Shown here in pieces: positions 1-7,110 of a stretch of DNA of 9,170 nucleotides. This DNA is from CAVDWX01 sp963612735 (GTDB taxonomy: Bacteria; Bacillota_I; Bacilli_A; RFN20; CAG-826), in the NCBI GenBank assembly GCA_963612735.1, contig CAVDWX010000049.1, positions 1 through 9,170 on the forward strand, written 5' to 3'. A program made the translations under genes and the position numbers. Numbering within the stretch: the stretch's first letter is position 1; the number at the start of each line of letters is the position of its first letter. The notes under the pieces are model-generated. The model was not told the origin of the DNA, did no database searches, and saw nothing but the letters and a program-made list of their open reading frames with translations.

Positions 1-251
1 TATGTAGAGACCTATAAAAATAAAAACGCCTTATAAAATTATGGAAGAGTTAGGGATTCAAAGTATGCATTTTTCCTAATTGACATGTTATTTTTTTCAT
101 TATTCTTTAATTAAAAGTTAATAGATTTATATTCAACATATAAAAATTATAATTTTTTGCTAGTAAATAAAAGTAAACCTTGATTATAATCTTGATATTA
201 AAAATAAACTTTTTAGTTTTTCCCCTTACTATATTTTCATTTTTATTATTT
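1..251. other. AT-rich upstream region without a confident gene
   Basis: No supported gene lies here. A plus-strand frame is open from 8 to 79 and ends ...YKIMEELGIQSMHFS; it is discussed as a possible transposase remnant but is too short to call. A TTGACA box sits at 80-85, but the best -10 match behind it (TATTCT, 101-106) is only 15 bases away. TATAAT occurs at 185-190 and TATATT at 230-235, neither with a good -35 at normal spacing. The methyltransferase promoter is therefore unresolved. The reading frame of the methyltransferase stays open back to a TTG at 180, but the 24 residues this would add look like translated AT-rich spacer. Confidence 0.5.
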
Positions 252-1370
252 ATGGGCACATTAGATGATTCTTTATTTCTTAAAAATCAAGTTTTAACTT
301 ATATTGGCAATAAGCGCAAATTTCTTAATGTCATTGAAGAAGCGATAGTCATTATTTTAAACGCCTTAAATAAAGATAAATTAATAACATTAGATTTATT
401 TTCTGGCAGTGGAATTGTTGCTCGTTTGCTTAAAGGATATAGCAAAACAATCATCGCTAATGATTTAGAAGATTATTCATATCTTATTAATCAATGTTAT
501 TTATCCAATAAAGACGAATTAGATATAGATTTATTTAATTCGTATTTAAAAGAAATAAATAATCACATATTGTCTAATCCAATAAGCGGGTTAATTAGTA
601 AAAATTATGCTCCTTTAGATGACACAGACATCAAAGAAAAGGAAAGAGTTTTTTATACTCGTGAGAATGCTATGTATATCGATAGTTACCGCTACTACGT
701 TGATGAGTTAGTTCCTTTATCATATCGAAAATTCTTTTTAGCACCCCTATTAGTGGAAGCTTCAATTCATGTCAATACATGCGGCATTTTTAAAAGCTTT
801 TACAAGGATAAAAAGACCGGTATTGGCATATTTGGTGGGAGTAATGAGAATAATTTAGATCGCATTAAAGGTAAAATTAATATACAAGCACCTATTCTTT
901 CTAATCATGAATGTGAATATATGGTTTATAAAGAAGACGCTAATGAATTAGTGAATTCTCTTCCTCTTGTTGATGTTGCCTATTTAGACCCACCTTATAA
1001 TGAACATCCCTATGGATCGAATTATTTTATGCTCAATCTCATCTTAGAAAATAAGATAAATGGAGAACTTTCATCTGTTGTGGGCATTCCTTCTACTTGG
1101 AATAGATCAAATTATAATTATATGAAGACAGCGTATAAAAGTTTATATGACCTAATCAAGAAATTAAAAGCTCGTTATATTTTGCTTTCATACAATGATG
1201 AAGGCTTTATTTCATTCCAGGAGATAAAAGATATGCTCTCTTCTTTTGGAGAAGTCGAAATAAAACAAATACCTTATATCACTTTTAAAGGTTGTCGAAA
1301 TTTGCTAAATCGTAACATTCACACTCATGAATACTTATTTATTCTTAAAAAGAAGGAATATAAGGATTAG
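252..1370 (+). CDS. Adenine-specific DNA methyltransferase (D12/COG3392-like), solitary
   Basis: Predicted to transfer a methyl group from S-adenosylmethionine to the N6 of adenine at an unknown DNA site. With the ATG at 252 the protein has 372 residues. Motif X-like TYIGNKRKF is at about 16-24. The AdoMet-binding motif I, DLFSGSG, starts at D48. An acidic motif II-like NDLEDYSY follows about 20 residues later. The catalytic DPPY is at 246-249 within DVAYLDPPYNEHPYGSNY. The middle segment (YTRENAMYIDSYR) and the C-terminus (FKGCRNLLNRNIHTHEYLF) fit my memory of the COG3392 family, so the gene looks complete. The frame extends to TTG at 180, adding a hydrophobic stretch. I reject this as a signal peptide because the enzyme class is cytoplasmic and motif X already lies close to the ATG 252 terminus. 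Neither start has a Shine-Dalgarno; bases 227-251 are almost all pyrimidine and A. No endonuclease gene is adjacent. Target specificity cannot be read from the sequence. Confidence 0.88.
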   Translation: MGTLDDSLFLKNQVLTYIGNKRKFLNVIEEAIVIILNALNKDKLITLDLFSGSGIVARLLKGYSKTIIANDLEDYSYLINQCYLSNKDELDIDLFNSYLKEINNHILSNPISGLISKNYAPLDDTDIKEKERVFYTRENAMYIDSYRYYVDELVPLSYRKFFLAPLLVEASIHVNTCGIFKSFYKDKKTGIGIFGGSNENNLDRIKGKINIQAPILSNHECEYMVYKEDANELVNSLPLVDVAYLDPPYNEHPYGSNYFMLNLILENKINGELSSVVGIPSTWNRSNYNYMKTAYKSLYDLIKKLKARYILLSYNDEGFISFQEIKDMLSSFGEVEIKQIPYITFKGCRNLLNRNIHTHEYLFILKKKEYKD

Positions 1371-1398
1371 AAAAATTCGATTTTTTCTTATTTTTTAT
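1369..1398 (+). terminator. Weak AT-rich hairpin and T-run after the methyltransferase
   Basis: AGAAAAA (1369-1375) can pair with TTTTTCT (1382-1388) across a TTCGAT loop. TATTTTTTATTA follows. The stem begins inside the stop codon and has only one G-C pair, so it would be a weak terminator. A new promoter starts about 10 bases later, which makes a transcription boundary here plausible. Confidence 0.35.
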
Positions 1399-1408
1399 TA
1401 ATTTGATA

Positions 1409-1438
1409 TTGAGAAGAAAATCGTTATTTTGCTATACT
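1409..1438 (+). promoter_or_regulatory. Extended -10 sigma-A-type promoter for the SWIM-like/SNF2 operon
   Basis: TTGAGA at 1409-1414 is separated by 18 bases from TATACT at 1433-1438. The -10 is preceded by TGC, forming the extended TGnTATACT. Each hexamer has one mismatch to consensus. Transcription should start near 1444-1446, only 6-8 bases before the ATG at 1452, giving an almost leaderless mRNA. The AGG at 1448-1450 is one base from the ATG, too close for a normal ribosome-binding site. Confidence 0.7.
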
Positions 1439-1451
1439 AATAAAGTCAGGT

Positions 1452-2936
1452 ATGAAAATTAATTATCCTGTATCTCTTTTTTCTAGAACCGTTGTTGCTT
1501 CTGGATCGTTATTTTATCGACATAAATGTGTGACCCTAGTTTCTGATTCGAATGGCCTTTATTGTTTTAATGTGATTAATGACGATTATAAATTTTCCTA
1601 TGCTGTTGAAATCACTATTAAAGATGATCAATTTAAGAAATATTCGATTCGCCCAACTGAAGGTAAGTACTCTTTAGCGGCGGTCTATGCCTGCATTGAA
1701 TTTTTAAAGTTTTATGGCGAAAAAGATGAAACTGTTGATTTTCCTAATCGCATTAAATTCATCTATACCACTATTAAAAATGCATACGGATTAAATGACA
1801 ATGAAGGCTATGATAAATTCTTAAAAGAAGTAATTCTTTCATTAACCGAAGAAGAAAAGAATGATATATACAACACCACATTACTTTTTTATAAAGTCAT
1901 TACTAAAAATCGTCTCTTTAATTCCACTGATTCAATAACGATTACATTTAGATTTATAAATCAAATTAAAATCGATAATGATGCTCTAGCTAAGTTTATT
2001 AAGCCACTTGCTCATGAGGCTTTTACTTCTTATTCTTATTTAGGCAATTCCCTTGATTTCTTATTAAGTAATATATATTACATATTAGATTCTCAATATA
2101 AAGTATCCGCTACGGAAGCAGTTATAGAAGAATTTATATCTTTTTATAAATCTGATACTTCTTATTCCTATGTTTTATCGCAGCATTTGAAGACGCTATG
2201 TACGTATTTTATAGGTCACGATGTTTTACTCGAAGATTTCGTTATTTTTATCTTCTCGCATCCTGATTTAATGGACTCTAGTCGTTTGATTTGTCTAATT
2301 GTTAATTATTGTTTTGAACATGAATACGAAAAAGCTTTGAAATTATTTCCTAAAAGTATGTATAGCAACTTAGATAGAGATGCGAAAAAGAATTATATTG
2401 CCTTTTTAATTGAACTCGATAACGATAAAATGAAGGCATATTCACTTGCTAATGGATTGATTTCATCTAACTGTACTTTTTCTGATTATGTTTGGTATAA
2501 GGAATTAAATCCTCCTCAGGAATATGGCCTATCCGAAGAATTGCTATATGATTTTGCTATCAATAATAAATTTAAAGCTGCATATCTTGTCTATAACCAT
2601 AAGCAAATCACTGTTCCAATATTAAAAAGCATTTCTTTTAATGATTTTAAAATTGTTGAAAATATTTTGCTAAGCGAATATAAAGCTTTGACTATTGAAG
2701 CTTTAAAAGCAGTTATTGAACAAAAGATTTATTTAAAAAACGTTAATGAACAATTGGTGGTTTCTTATCTATTTGAATTGAAGAAATTTTCATTAACGGA
2801 ATATGGAAAACTCCGTAATAATCCAAAAATTAAGGAAATCATTGGTCGTAGTGCTTCATTTAGATATGATGATGTCATCACTTTAATGAAAACTCATCAA
2901 TTAGAAAATCATAATCTTTATAAATTTAAAGGATAA
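1452..2936 (+). CDS. SWIM-like protein without zinc ligands, partner of SNF2 ATPase
   Basis: 494 residues. The function is unknown, but the N-terminus resembles the SWIM domain found in, or encoded beside, bacterial SNF2 enzymes. VVASGSLFYRHKCVTL (14-29) matches the first strands, where families usually show G-x-x-Y-Y-R-x-G-x-V. FSYAVEITI (48-56) matches the V-x-G-S-x-x-Y-x-V-x-I strand. SIRP (65-68) stands where CxCP is expected, and KYSLAAV (72-78) where CKHIAAV is expected. All four zinc ligands are thus replaced (S65, R67, K72, S74) while the hydrophobic frame is kept. Residues of about 90-494 look mostly alpha-helical and repeat-like, with no catalytic motif, signal peptide or membrane segment. 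The layout recalls Bacillus YwqB beside YwqA, from memory. The gene is followed 3 bases later by the SNF2 gene and shares its promoter. The SWIM assignment is by pattern only; the rest of the protein is unrecognised. Confidence 0.62.
   Translation: MKINYPVSLFSRTVVASGSLFYRHKCVTLVSDSNGLYCFNVINDDYKFSYAVEITIKDDQFKKYSIRPTEGKYSLAAVYACIEFLKFYGEKDETVDFPNRIKFIYTTIKNAYGLNDNEGYDKFLKEVILSLTEEEKNDIYNTTLLFYKVITKNRLFNSTDSITITFRFINQIKIDNDALAKFIKPLAHEAFTSYSYLGNSLDFLLSNIYYILDSQYKVSATEAVIEEFISFYKSDTSYSYVLSQHLKTLCTYFIGHDVLLEDFVIFIFSHPDLMDSSRLICLIVNYCFEHEYEKALKLFPKSMYSNLDRDAKKNYIAFLIELDNDKMKAYSLANGLISSNCTFSDYVWYKELNPPQEYGLSEELLYDFAINNKFKAAYLVYNHKQITVPILKSISFNDFKIVENILLSEYKALTIEALKAVIEQKIYLKNVNEQLVVSYLFELKKFSLTEYGKLRNNPKIKEIIGRSASFRYDDVITLMKTHQLENHNLYKFKG
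2928..2933 (+). promoter_or_regulatory. Shine-Dalgarno of the SNF2 gene, overlapping the upstream gene
   Basis: AAAGGA lies 6 bases before the ATG at 2940 and inside the last codons of the preceding gene, whose TAA is at 2934-2936. Ribosomes finishing the first gene would uncover or reuse this site, so the two proteins are probably translationally coupled. Confidence 0.7.
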
Positions 2937-2939
2937 CAT

Positions 2940-5900
2940 ATGTTTACTTCATCAATTCAAAGATTTTCCGTTACTGATTCTGAAACATCATTATTTGCAT
3001 TATTTAATGATGAATGTTATTTGATTCTTTATCATTTTGATAGTGAAAATGAATGTATGAATTTTGAGGCATTTTTGCTTCCTGAAAAAAGAAAAGAGTA
3101 TCCCGATGCCTCACTTTATTTATCATTTGATTGCTACGCAAATGGCGATGTTGAAATCAATACACATTATGTCGATTTTGGCGCTCAAGATGTTTATAAA
3201 TTAAATTTAGAGAAGAAAATATTTGCTAATTATATTGCTTCTGTCGATACCAAATTAAATGATGAACAATATCTGAATAAATATAGTGAGATCAGTTCAT
3301 ATTTAAATATTTTTGTCGGCCTTAAACCAAAAGATATCGCTAAACGTATTGAAGAAAGAAAAGAATTTATCAATATGATTGATTCTTTATCTAGCTTATC
3401 TTTTAAGAAGGATAATGATAAATTAGTCCATGTTATTCCGATTATTCGCTGGATTGTGGATCACGATAATGCTTTACTAAATTTAAAAATAGGGACTACT
3501 AAATTTTATGGTATTAATTCTATTTCGACCTTTATTAATGCATGTGAAGAAGAAAAAGTGGTGACGTATGGGAAGGAATGCTCTTTCAAACACACTATGG
3601 CCTCTTTTGACGAAGAAAGTCAAAAATTAATTGAGATTCTTTCAAGAAGAGAAAGATATTATTACGCTAATAACTATATCAAAGATTCCACTGTTGAAGA
3701 TATCATTCTCGCCTATCAAGGATCATCCGTTTTTATTTCTTATAATACGAATAATGGAGATAGATACCAAACTTTTGGTGAACCGAATAAATATTATATC
3801 GATGATAAAGAATTGTTCGCTGAAGTTCGTATCAACGAAAAAGGCGAATTGGAAACCGTTCCTTCTTTGATTGATAATAATTACAGTATTTTCATTTTCC
3901 CACGTCGATGGTTTTTTATCGATGAAATAAAAAAGAATATTCAAATTGTTCGTTTTAAAAATGAGATGACGATGCGTTTATTCGAATATTTAAAAGAGCA
4001 TCCAACTTTAAATTATCAATATATTAAAGACATCTTTATCGACAAGTTTATTCCTCTTGTACAAGATAATTTAACCATTGATGATAAATATAAAGAACAG
4101 CATCAGGATGTCGCATTTAAGATTAATTATTATGTCGATATCAATGAAAAGGGTGAGTTAGAATTTGAAACTAAATTTTATAAAGGAAACGAGGAAATTT
4201 CAAAAGAAATAGTGGAGAATAACACGGTTTACGATGCAAAATACTCACTTTTTGTAACGTTAATTAATTCGTTAAATATCGTTGAAAATGGCACTGTCAA
4301 TGATGAAGATGTCATTCTTTCTTTCCTCATCAACGGCTTTGATTCTTTAAAGAAAGTAGCCACTTTATATGTCTCAGATAAAATTACTGCTTTGAAAGTT
4401 AAAGGAGTCGGTAAGATTAATATTACATCGCAATTCAATATGGATTGGCTTGACATTTCATTTAGTAGTGATGAATATACTGATGAAGAACTTCAAGCGA
4501 TATTGTCTGCTTATAAAAAGAAGAAAAAATTTATTAAACTCAAAGATAACATTATTACTCTTAATGACGAAAATATTGCTTCCCTTGCTTCTCTTGAAGA
4601 AGATTTTGATTTCAATAATGAAGATGAAGTTAAAGTTCCACTTCATGAATTATTTAAACTCAATTCTTATAGCGACACATTTAATATTTCATATGACAAA
4701 CAAATAAAGGATATATTAGCCGCGATTAAAAATTATAAAAATAGTTCTTATACTCCATCTAAGATTTATAAAGACGTTTTGCGACCTTATCAAGTCGATG
4801 CCTTTAAATGGCTCAGTGTTTTAAAACAATATCATTTGTCCGGTATCTTAGCGGATGATATGGGCTTAGGAAAGACTTTAGAAATGATTTCTTTCATCAC
4901 TTCTTTTGATAAGGATGAGCCAATTCTTATCGTCACTCCTAAAAACGTCATCTATAACTGGGAGAATGAATTTAAGACTTGGGATAAGAAACAAAAAGTT
5001 AAAATCATTCACGGTTTTAAAGATTATCGAAGAAATCTCATTTCTAAAATTAAGAAGGATGAAAAGGTGGTCTATTTAACTTCTTATGATGCCTTAAGAG
5101 GTGATATTGATTTTTATAAGGATACTCATTTTGCTTTGATGGTTCTTGATGAAGCTCAATATATTAAAAATGTTTCCGCCCTCAAAACCAAAGCCGTTAA
5201 GGCGATTGATTCTGAATATAGATTTGTTTTAACTGGCACTCCAATCGAAAATTCATTATTCGATTTATGGTCAATTTTTGATTATTTGATGCCTCATTAT
5301 TTATATGGATATAAAGGTTTTAAAGATGAATATTTAAACCTCATCATGAATAAAGATGAAGTGACGACAAAACGCCTTAAAGCTAAAATTAGGCCATTTA
5401 TTTTAAGAAGAATTAAAGATGATGTTTTAAAAGAACTTCCACCGAAGAGTGAAACGATATTTACTGTGGATATGATTCCAGCGCAAAGAGAATTATATAA
5501 AGCCGAATTAGTTAAGATCAAAAAGAGTGTTGCTATGCACGAAGGCAATAAAATTCAGGTTCTTGCTGAACTAACTAAATTAAGAGAACTCTGCGTTGAT
5601 CCCGCTATGTTATACGAAAATTTTGAAGAATTGTCCGGTAAAATGGATAGTGCTATTGAACTTATTAAAGAAGCTATTAATGGCGATCATAAGGTTCTCC
5701 TCTTTTCTACTTTTACCAAATCATTAGAACATTTAAAAGATATATTAGAAGAAGAAAATATCTCTTGCTATTACATTTATGGTGGAACAAGTGCTAAAGA
5801 AAGAATTAATATTTCTAAATCATTTAATACAAGTGATGATGTTAAGGTAACACTTGTTTCATTAAAAGCTGGTGGAGTAGGTCTTAATCTTGTCGGTGCG

Positions 5901-6146
5901 GATATCGTCATTCATCTTGATCCATGGTGGAATTTATCCGCGGAAAATCAAGCTAGTGACCGGGCGCATCGTATTGGGCAGACTCGTCCAGTTACCATAA
6001 TTAAAATGGTCACAAAAGACTCAATTGAAGAAAAAGTTATCAATTTGCAAAAGAAAAAAGCTGAATTAGTGAATGCTGTTATCTCCACAAATGAGGGTAG
6101 TGTCTCTAGTTTATCTGATGAAGATATATCTTATTTATTATCGTAA
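2940..6146 (+). CDS. SNF2-family ATPase/DNA translocase with SNF2-associated N-terminal region
   Basis: 1068 residues: an ATP-driven superfamily 2 motor expected to move on double-stranded DNA and remodel DNA-protein complexes, in the cytoplasm. The motor fills about 605-1050. A Q-like region RPYQVDAFKWL precedes motif I DDMGLGKT (639-646). Motif II is DEAQ (737-740) and motif III is TGTP (765-768). RPFILRRIKDDV is the usual linker before the second lobe. Motif IV is near KVLLFSTFTKS, motif V is SLKAGGVGLNL (ending at about 984), and motif VI is DRAHRIGQ (1007-1014). No core residue appears lost. Residues of about 150-560 fit the bacterial SNF2-associated type, for example IPIIRWIVDHDNALLNLKIG from about 165. 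Many Firmicutes homologues carry an N-terminal SWIM domain. Here none is seen; a SWIM-like domain is on the preceding protein instead. The start has a good Shine-Dalgarno. No terminator follows, so some read-through toward the heat-shock unit is possible. The substrate and process are not known. Confidence 0.93.
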   Translation: MFTSSIQRFSVTDSETSLFALFNDECYLILYHFDSENECMNFEAFLLPEKRKEYPDASLYLSFDCYANGDVEINTHYVDFGAQDVYKLNLEKKIFANYIASVDTKLNDEQYLNKYSEISSYLNIFVGLKPKDIAKRIEERKEFINMIDSLSSLSFKKDNDKLVHVIPIIRWIVDHDNALLNLKIGTTKFYGINSISTFINACEEEKVVTYGKECSFKHTMASFDEESQKLIEILSRRERYYYANNYIKDSTVEDIILAYQGSSVFISYNTNNGDRYQTFGEPNKYYIDDKELFAEVRINEKGELETVPSLIDNNYSIFIFPRRWFFIDEIKKNIQIVRFKNEMTMRLFEYLKEHPTLNYQYIKDIFIDKFIPLVQDNLTIDDKYKEQHQDVAFKINYYVDINEKGELEFETKFYKGNEEISKEIVENNTVYDAKYSLFVTLINSLNIVENGTVNDEDVILSFLINGFDSLKKVATLYVSDKITALKVKGVGKINITSQFNMDWLDISFSSDEYTDEELQAILSAYKKKKKFIKLKDNIITLNDENIASLASLEEDFDFNNEDEVKVPLHELFKLNSYSDTFNISYDKQIKDILAAIKNYKNSSYTPSKIYKDVLRPYQVDAFKWLSVLKQYHLSGILADDMGLGKTLEMISFITSFDKDEPILIVTPKNVIYNWENEFKTWDKKQKVKIIHGFKDYRRNLISKIKKDEKVVYLTSYDALRGDIDFYKDTHFALMVLDEAQYIKNVSALKTKAVKAIDSEYRFVLTGTPIENSLFDLWSIFDYLMPHYLYGYKGFKDEYLNLIMNKDEVTTKRLKAKIRPFILRRIKDDVLKELPPKSETIFTVDMIPAQRELYKAELVKIKKSVAMHEGNKIQVLAELTKLRELCVDPAMLYENFEELSGKMDSAIELIKEAINGDHKVLLFSTFTKSLEHLKDILEEENISCYYIYGGTSAKERINISKSFNTSDDVKVTLVSLKAGGVGLNLVGADIVIHLDPWWNLSAENQASDRAHRIGQTRPVTIIKMVTKDSIEEKVINLQKKKAELVNAVISTNEGSVSSLSDEDISYLLS

Positions 6147-6200
6147 TTACATACTTTTTTTGCTCCTTCACAATTACTTGAAAAATATTTTTTAATTTTT

Positions 6201-6227
6201 TTAGCAAACTACTTGACAGAGTGCTAA
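6201..6227 (+). promoter_or_regulatory. CIRCE operator 1 (HrcA site), upstream copy
   Basis: TTAGCAAAC, a 9-base spacer, then GAGTGCTAA. The consensus is TTAGCACTC-N9-GAGTGCTAA. The right arm is perfect and the left arm has two mismatches. The spacer itself contains the -35 box TTGACA, so HrcA bound here would block RNA polymerase directly. Confidence 0.85.
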
Positions 6228-6240
6228 TTTGGATTACAAT
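6213..6240 (+). promoter_or_regulatory. hsp20 promoter
   Basis: The perfect -35 TTGACA (6213-6218) and the -10 TACAAT (6235-6240) are separated by 16 bases. An overlapping TATAAT (6240-6245) is too far from the -35 at 21 bases. The start point should fall near 6246-6248, at the left edge of the second CIRCE. Confidence 0.8.
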
Positions 6241-6244
6241 ATAA

Positions 6245-6271
6245 TTAGCACTTTGGAATTGAGAGTGCTAA
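6245..6271 (+). promoter_or_regulatory. CIRCE operator 2 (HrcA site), downstream copy
   Basis: TTAGCACTT, a 9-base spacer, then GAGTGCTAA. There is one mismatch to the consensus, in the last base of the left arm. It covers the predicted transcription start and the first part of the leader. Its centre lies 44 bases from that of the upstream copy, about four helical turns. Confidence 0.93.
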
Positions 6272-6284
6272 TAAATAAATCCTT

Positions 6285-6289
6285 GGAGG
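6285..6289 (+). promoter_or_regulatory. Shine-Dalgarno of hsp20
   Basis: GGAGG, 9 bases before the ATG at 6299. It is the strongest ribosome-binding site in the window and fits a gene that must be expressed at high level on heat shock. Confidence 0.88.
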
Positions 6290-6298
6290 TAAAAATTT

Positions 6299-6718
6299 AT
6301 GTCACGTAATTATTTAAAAAATATCAATGAAGGTAATTTCTTCGATTCATTCTTCGATAGTTTCTTTGCACCTGTTGAAGATGTTAACACTCATGGCTTG
6401 TTAAGAACTGATATTCATGAACACGATGACCACTATACATTGAAGGTTGAACTTCCTTCCGTTAAGAAAGAAAACGTTAAAGTTTCTATTGAAGATGGCT
6501 ACCTTGTCATCAACGCCGAAGTGAAGAAAGAGGAAGAAGAAGGCGGCAAAGTATTGCGTAAAGAAAGATATTATGGATCAATTGCACGTAAATACTATGT
6601 TGGTAATGATGTTTCTGAAAAAGACATCTCTGCTTCCTTAAATGATGGTGTCCTTAAAGTCATCATTAAGAAACCTGTTCATGTTGAACCTGAAAAGAAA
6701 TACATCGAAGTTAAATAA
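6299..6718 (+). CDS. Hsp20/alpha-crystallin small heat-shock protein
   Basis: 139 residues, usual for a bacterial small heat-shock protein. It is expected to be an ATP-independent holdase that forms oligomers and keeps unfolding proteins soluble for refolding by DnaK/ClpB. The short N-terminal arm (1 to about 35) is rich in Phe and Asp with a repeated FFDSF pattern. The alpha-crystallin domain runs from about 37 to 126, with YTLKVELPSVKKENVKVSIEDGYL spread over its first strands. The conserved A-x-L-x-x-G-V-L signature appears as ASLNDGVLKV near the domain end. The C-terminal IEV (136-138) is a variant of the I-x-I/V motif used in oligomer assembly. The gene stands alone between its own promoter with two CIRCE sites and a terminator, so it should be repressed by HrcA and released when the GroEL-HrcA balance shifts under stress. 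Confidence 0.96.
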   Translation: MSRNYLKNINEGNFFDSFFDSFFAPVEDVNTHGLLRTDIHEHDDHYTLKVELPSVKKENVKVSIEDGYLVINAEVKKEEEEGGKVLRKERYYGSIARKYYVGNDVSEKDISASLNDGVLKVIIKKPVHVEPEKKYIEVK

Positions 6719-6738
6719 TTTCATTGATAATCACAAAT

Positions 6739-6764
6739 AAAAGCACTCCTTACGGGGTGTTTTT
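6739..6764 (+). terminator. Rho-independent terminator of hsp20
   Basis: AAAAGCACTCC pairs with GGGGTGTTTTT across a TTAC loop, giving an 11-pair stem with two G-U pairs. The A-tract before and the T-tract after the stem suit termination in either direction. It lies 20 bases after the hsp20 stop codon. Confidence 0.88.
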
Positions 6765-6769
6765 ATTAT

Positions 6770-7008
6770 GTACTTTTTGTAGTAAATAAAATTACTGTCA
6801 ATATATCATAAATAATAGAAAAGCATTTTTTATATTTACTGATTATGCTGACTATTACACGATATTTCGATTCTTTTAAAGCTTTCTACCTATAATAAGA
6901 TTCTTTATCGGTAAAGATATATTTACTTAATTTAAGTTTTATAAAAGAAGATGATATGAAAAACGGCTTTAACTTATCTTAAATTGTGGTTTATCATAAT
7001 TGCGTTAA
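6770..7008. other. Non-coding gap between hsp20 and the tarIJ unit
   Basis: About 240 AT-rich bases with stops in all frames and no RNA gene that I recognise. A short perfect hairpin, TCTTTA-TCGG-TAAAGA, is at 6902-6917. TATAAT at 6891-6896 has no good -35 partner (TTCGAT is 19 bases away). A 9-codon ATG frame at 6957 has no supporting features. A small RNA cannot be excluded, but nothing shows one. Confidence 0.5.
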
Positions 7009-7016
7009 TTGATAAA
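6990..7016. repeat. Dyad overlapping the tarI -35 box (possible operator)
   Basis: TTTATCA (6990-6996) and TGATAAA (7010-7016) are perfect inverted arms with a 13-base spacer. The right arm covers the -35 hexamer TTGATA (7009-7014). The position suits a repressor site, but the arms are only 7 bases and AT-rich, so chance is possible. Confidence 0.4.
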
Positions 7017-7038
7017 ATTTAAAAGACATCAATATAAA
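7009..7038 (+). promoter_or_regulatory. Predicted promoter of tarIJ
   Basis: TTGATA (7009-7014), an 18-base spacer, and TATAAA (7033-7038). The predicted start near 7044-7046 gives a leader of about 65 bases before tarI. The match is good, though AT-rich DNA makes chance hits common. Confidence 0.55.
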
Positions 7039-7046
7039 ATAATCCG

Positions 7047-7106
7047 ATGGACACACAAGAAGGGAGAAGGTTATTAGTTAATAGACTATTTAACCCAAGG
7101 ATATAA
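7047..7106 (+). CDS. Possible 19-codon leader ORF before tarI
   Basis: The ATG at 7047 opens MDTQEGRRLLVNRLFNPRI and stops with TAA at 7104-7106, four bases before the tarI ATG. It begins 1-3 bases after the predicted transcription start, so it would be leaderless. The tarI Shine-Dalgarno is inside its last codons. It uses three AGA/AGG arginine codons close together. If translated, it could couple to or tune tarI. Length alone gives no proof, and it may be chance. Confidence 0.22.
   Translation: MDTQEGRRLLVNRLFNPRI
7097..7101 (+). promoter_or_regulatory. Shine-Dalgarno of tarI
   Basis: AAGGA, 9 bases before the ATG at 7111. It supports this start, which also places the nucleotide-binding loop at the usual distance from the N-terminus. 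Confidence 0.65.
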
Positions 7107-7110
7107 AAAT

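Noticed and set aside
161..172. TAGTAAATAAAA, repeated at 6780-6791 with a similar T-rich flank
   Set aside because: A 12-base AT-only-type match between two spacers is easily expected by chance at this composition; no larger repeat surrounds it.
180..251. N-terminal extension of the methyltransferase from TTG, resembling a signal peptide or membrane helix
   Set aside because: It is translated AT-rich spacer with no Shine-Dalgarno; the enzyme class is cytoplasmic and motif X lies at the normal distance from the ATG at 252.
3631..3870. Open frame inside the SNF2 gene on the same strand
   Set aside because: It overlaps an intact conserved gene, has no ribosome-binding site, and shows the Ile/Lys/Phe-rich composition of an out-of-frame shadow. 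The other frames inside the SNF2, tarI and tarJ genes were rejected for the same reason.
6143..6177. Inverted repeat GTAATT/AATTAC after the SNF2 stop codon as a terminator
   Set aside because: Only six pairs with a 23-base loop and no T-run directly after it.
6957..6983. Nine-codon ATG frame before tarI (MKNGFNLS)
   Set aside because: Too short, no promoter or convincing ribosome-binding site, and not adjacent to a gene.
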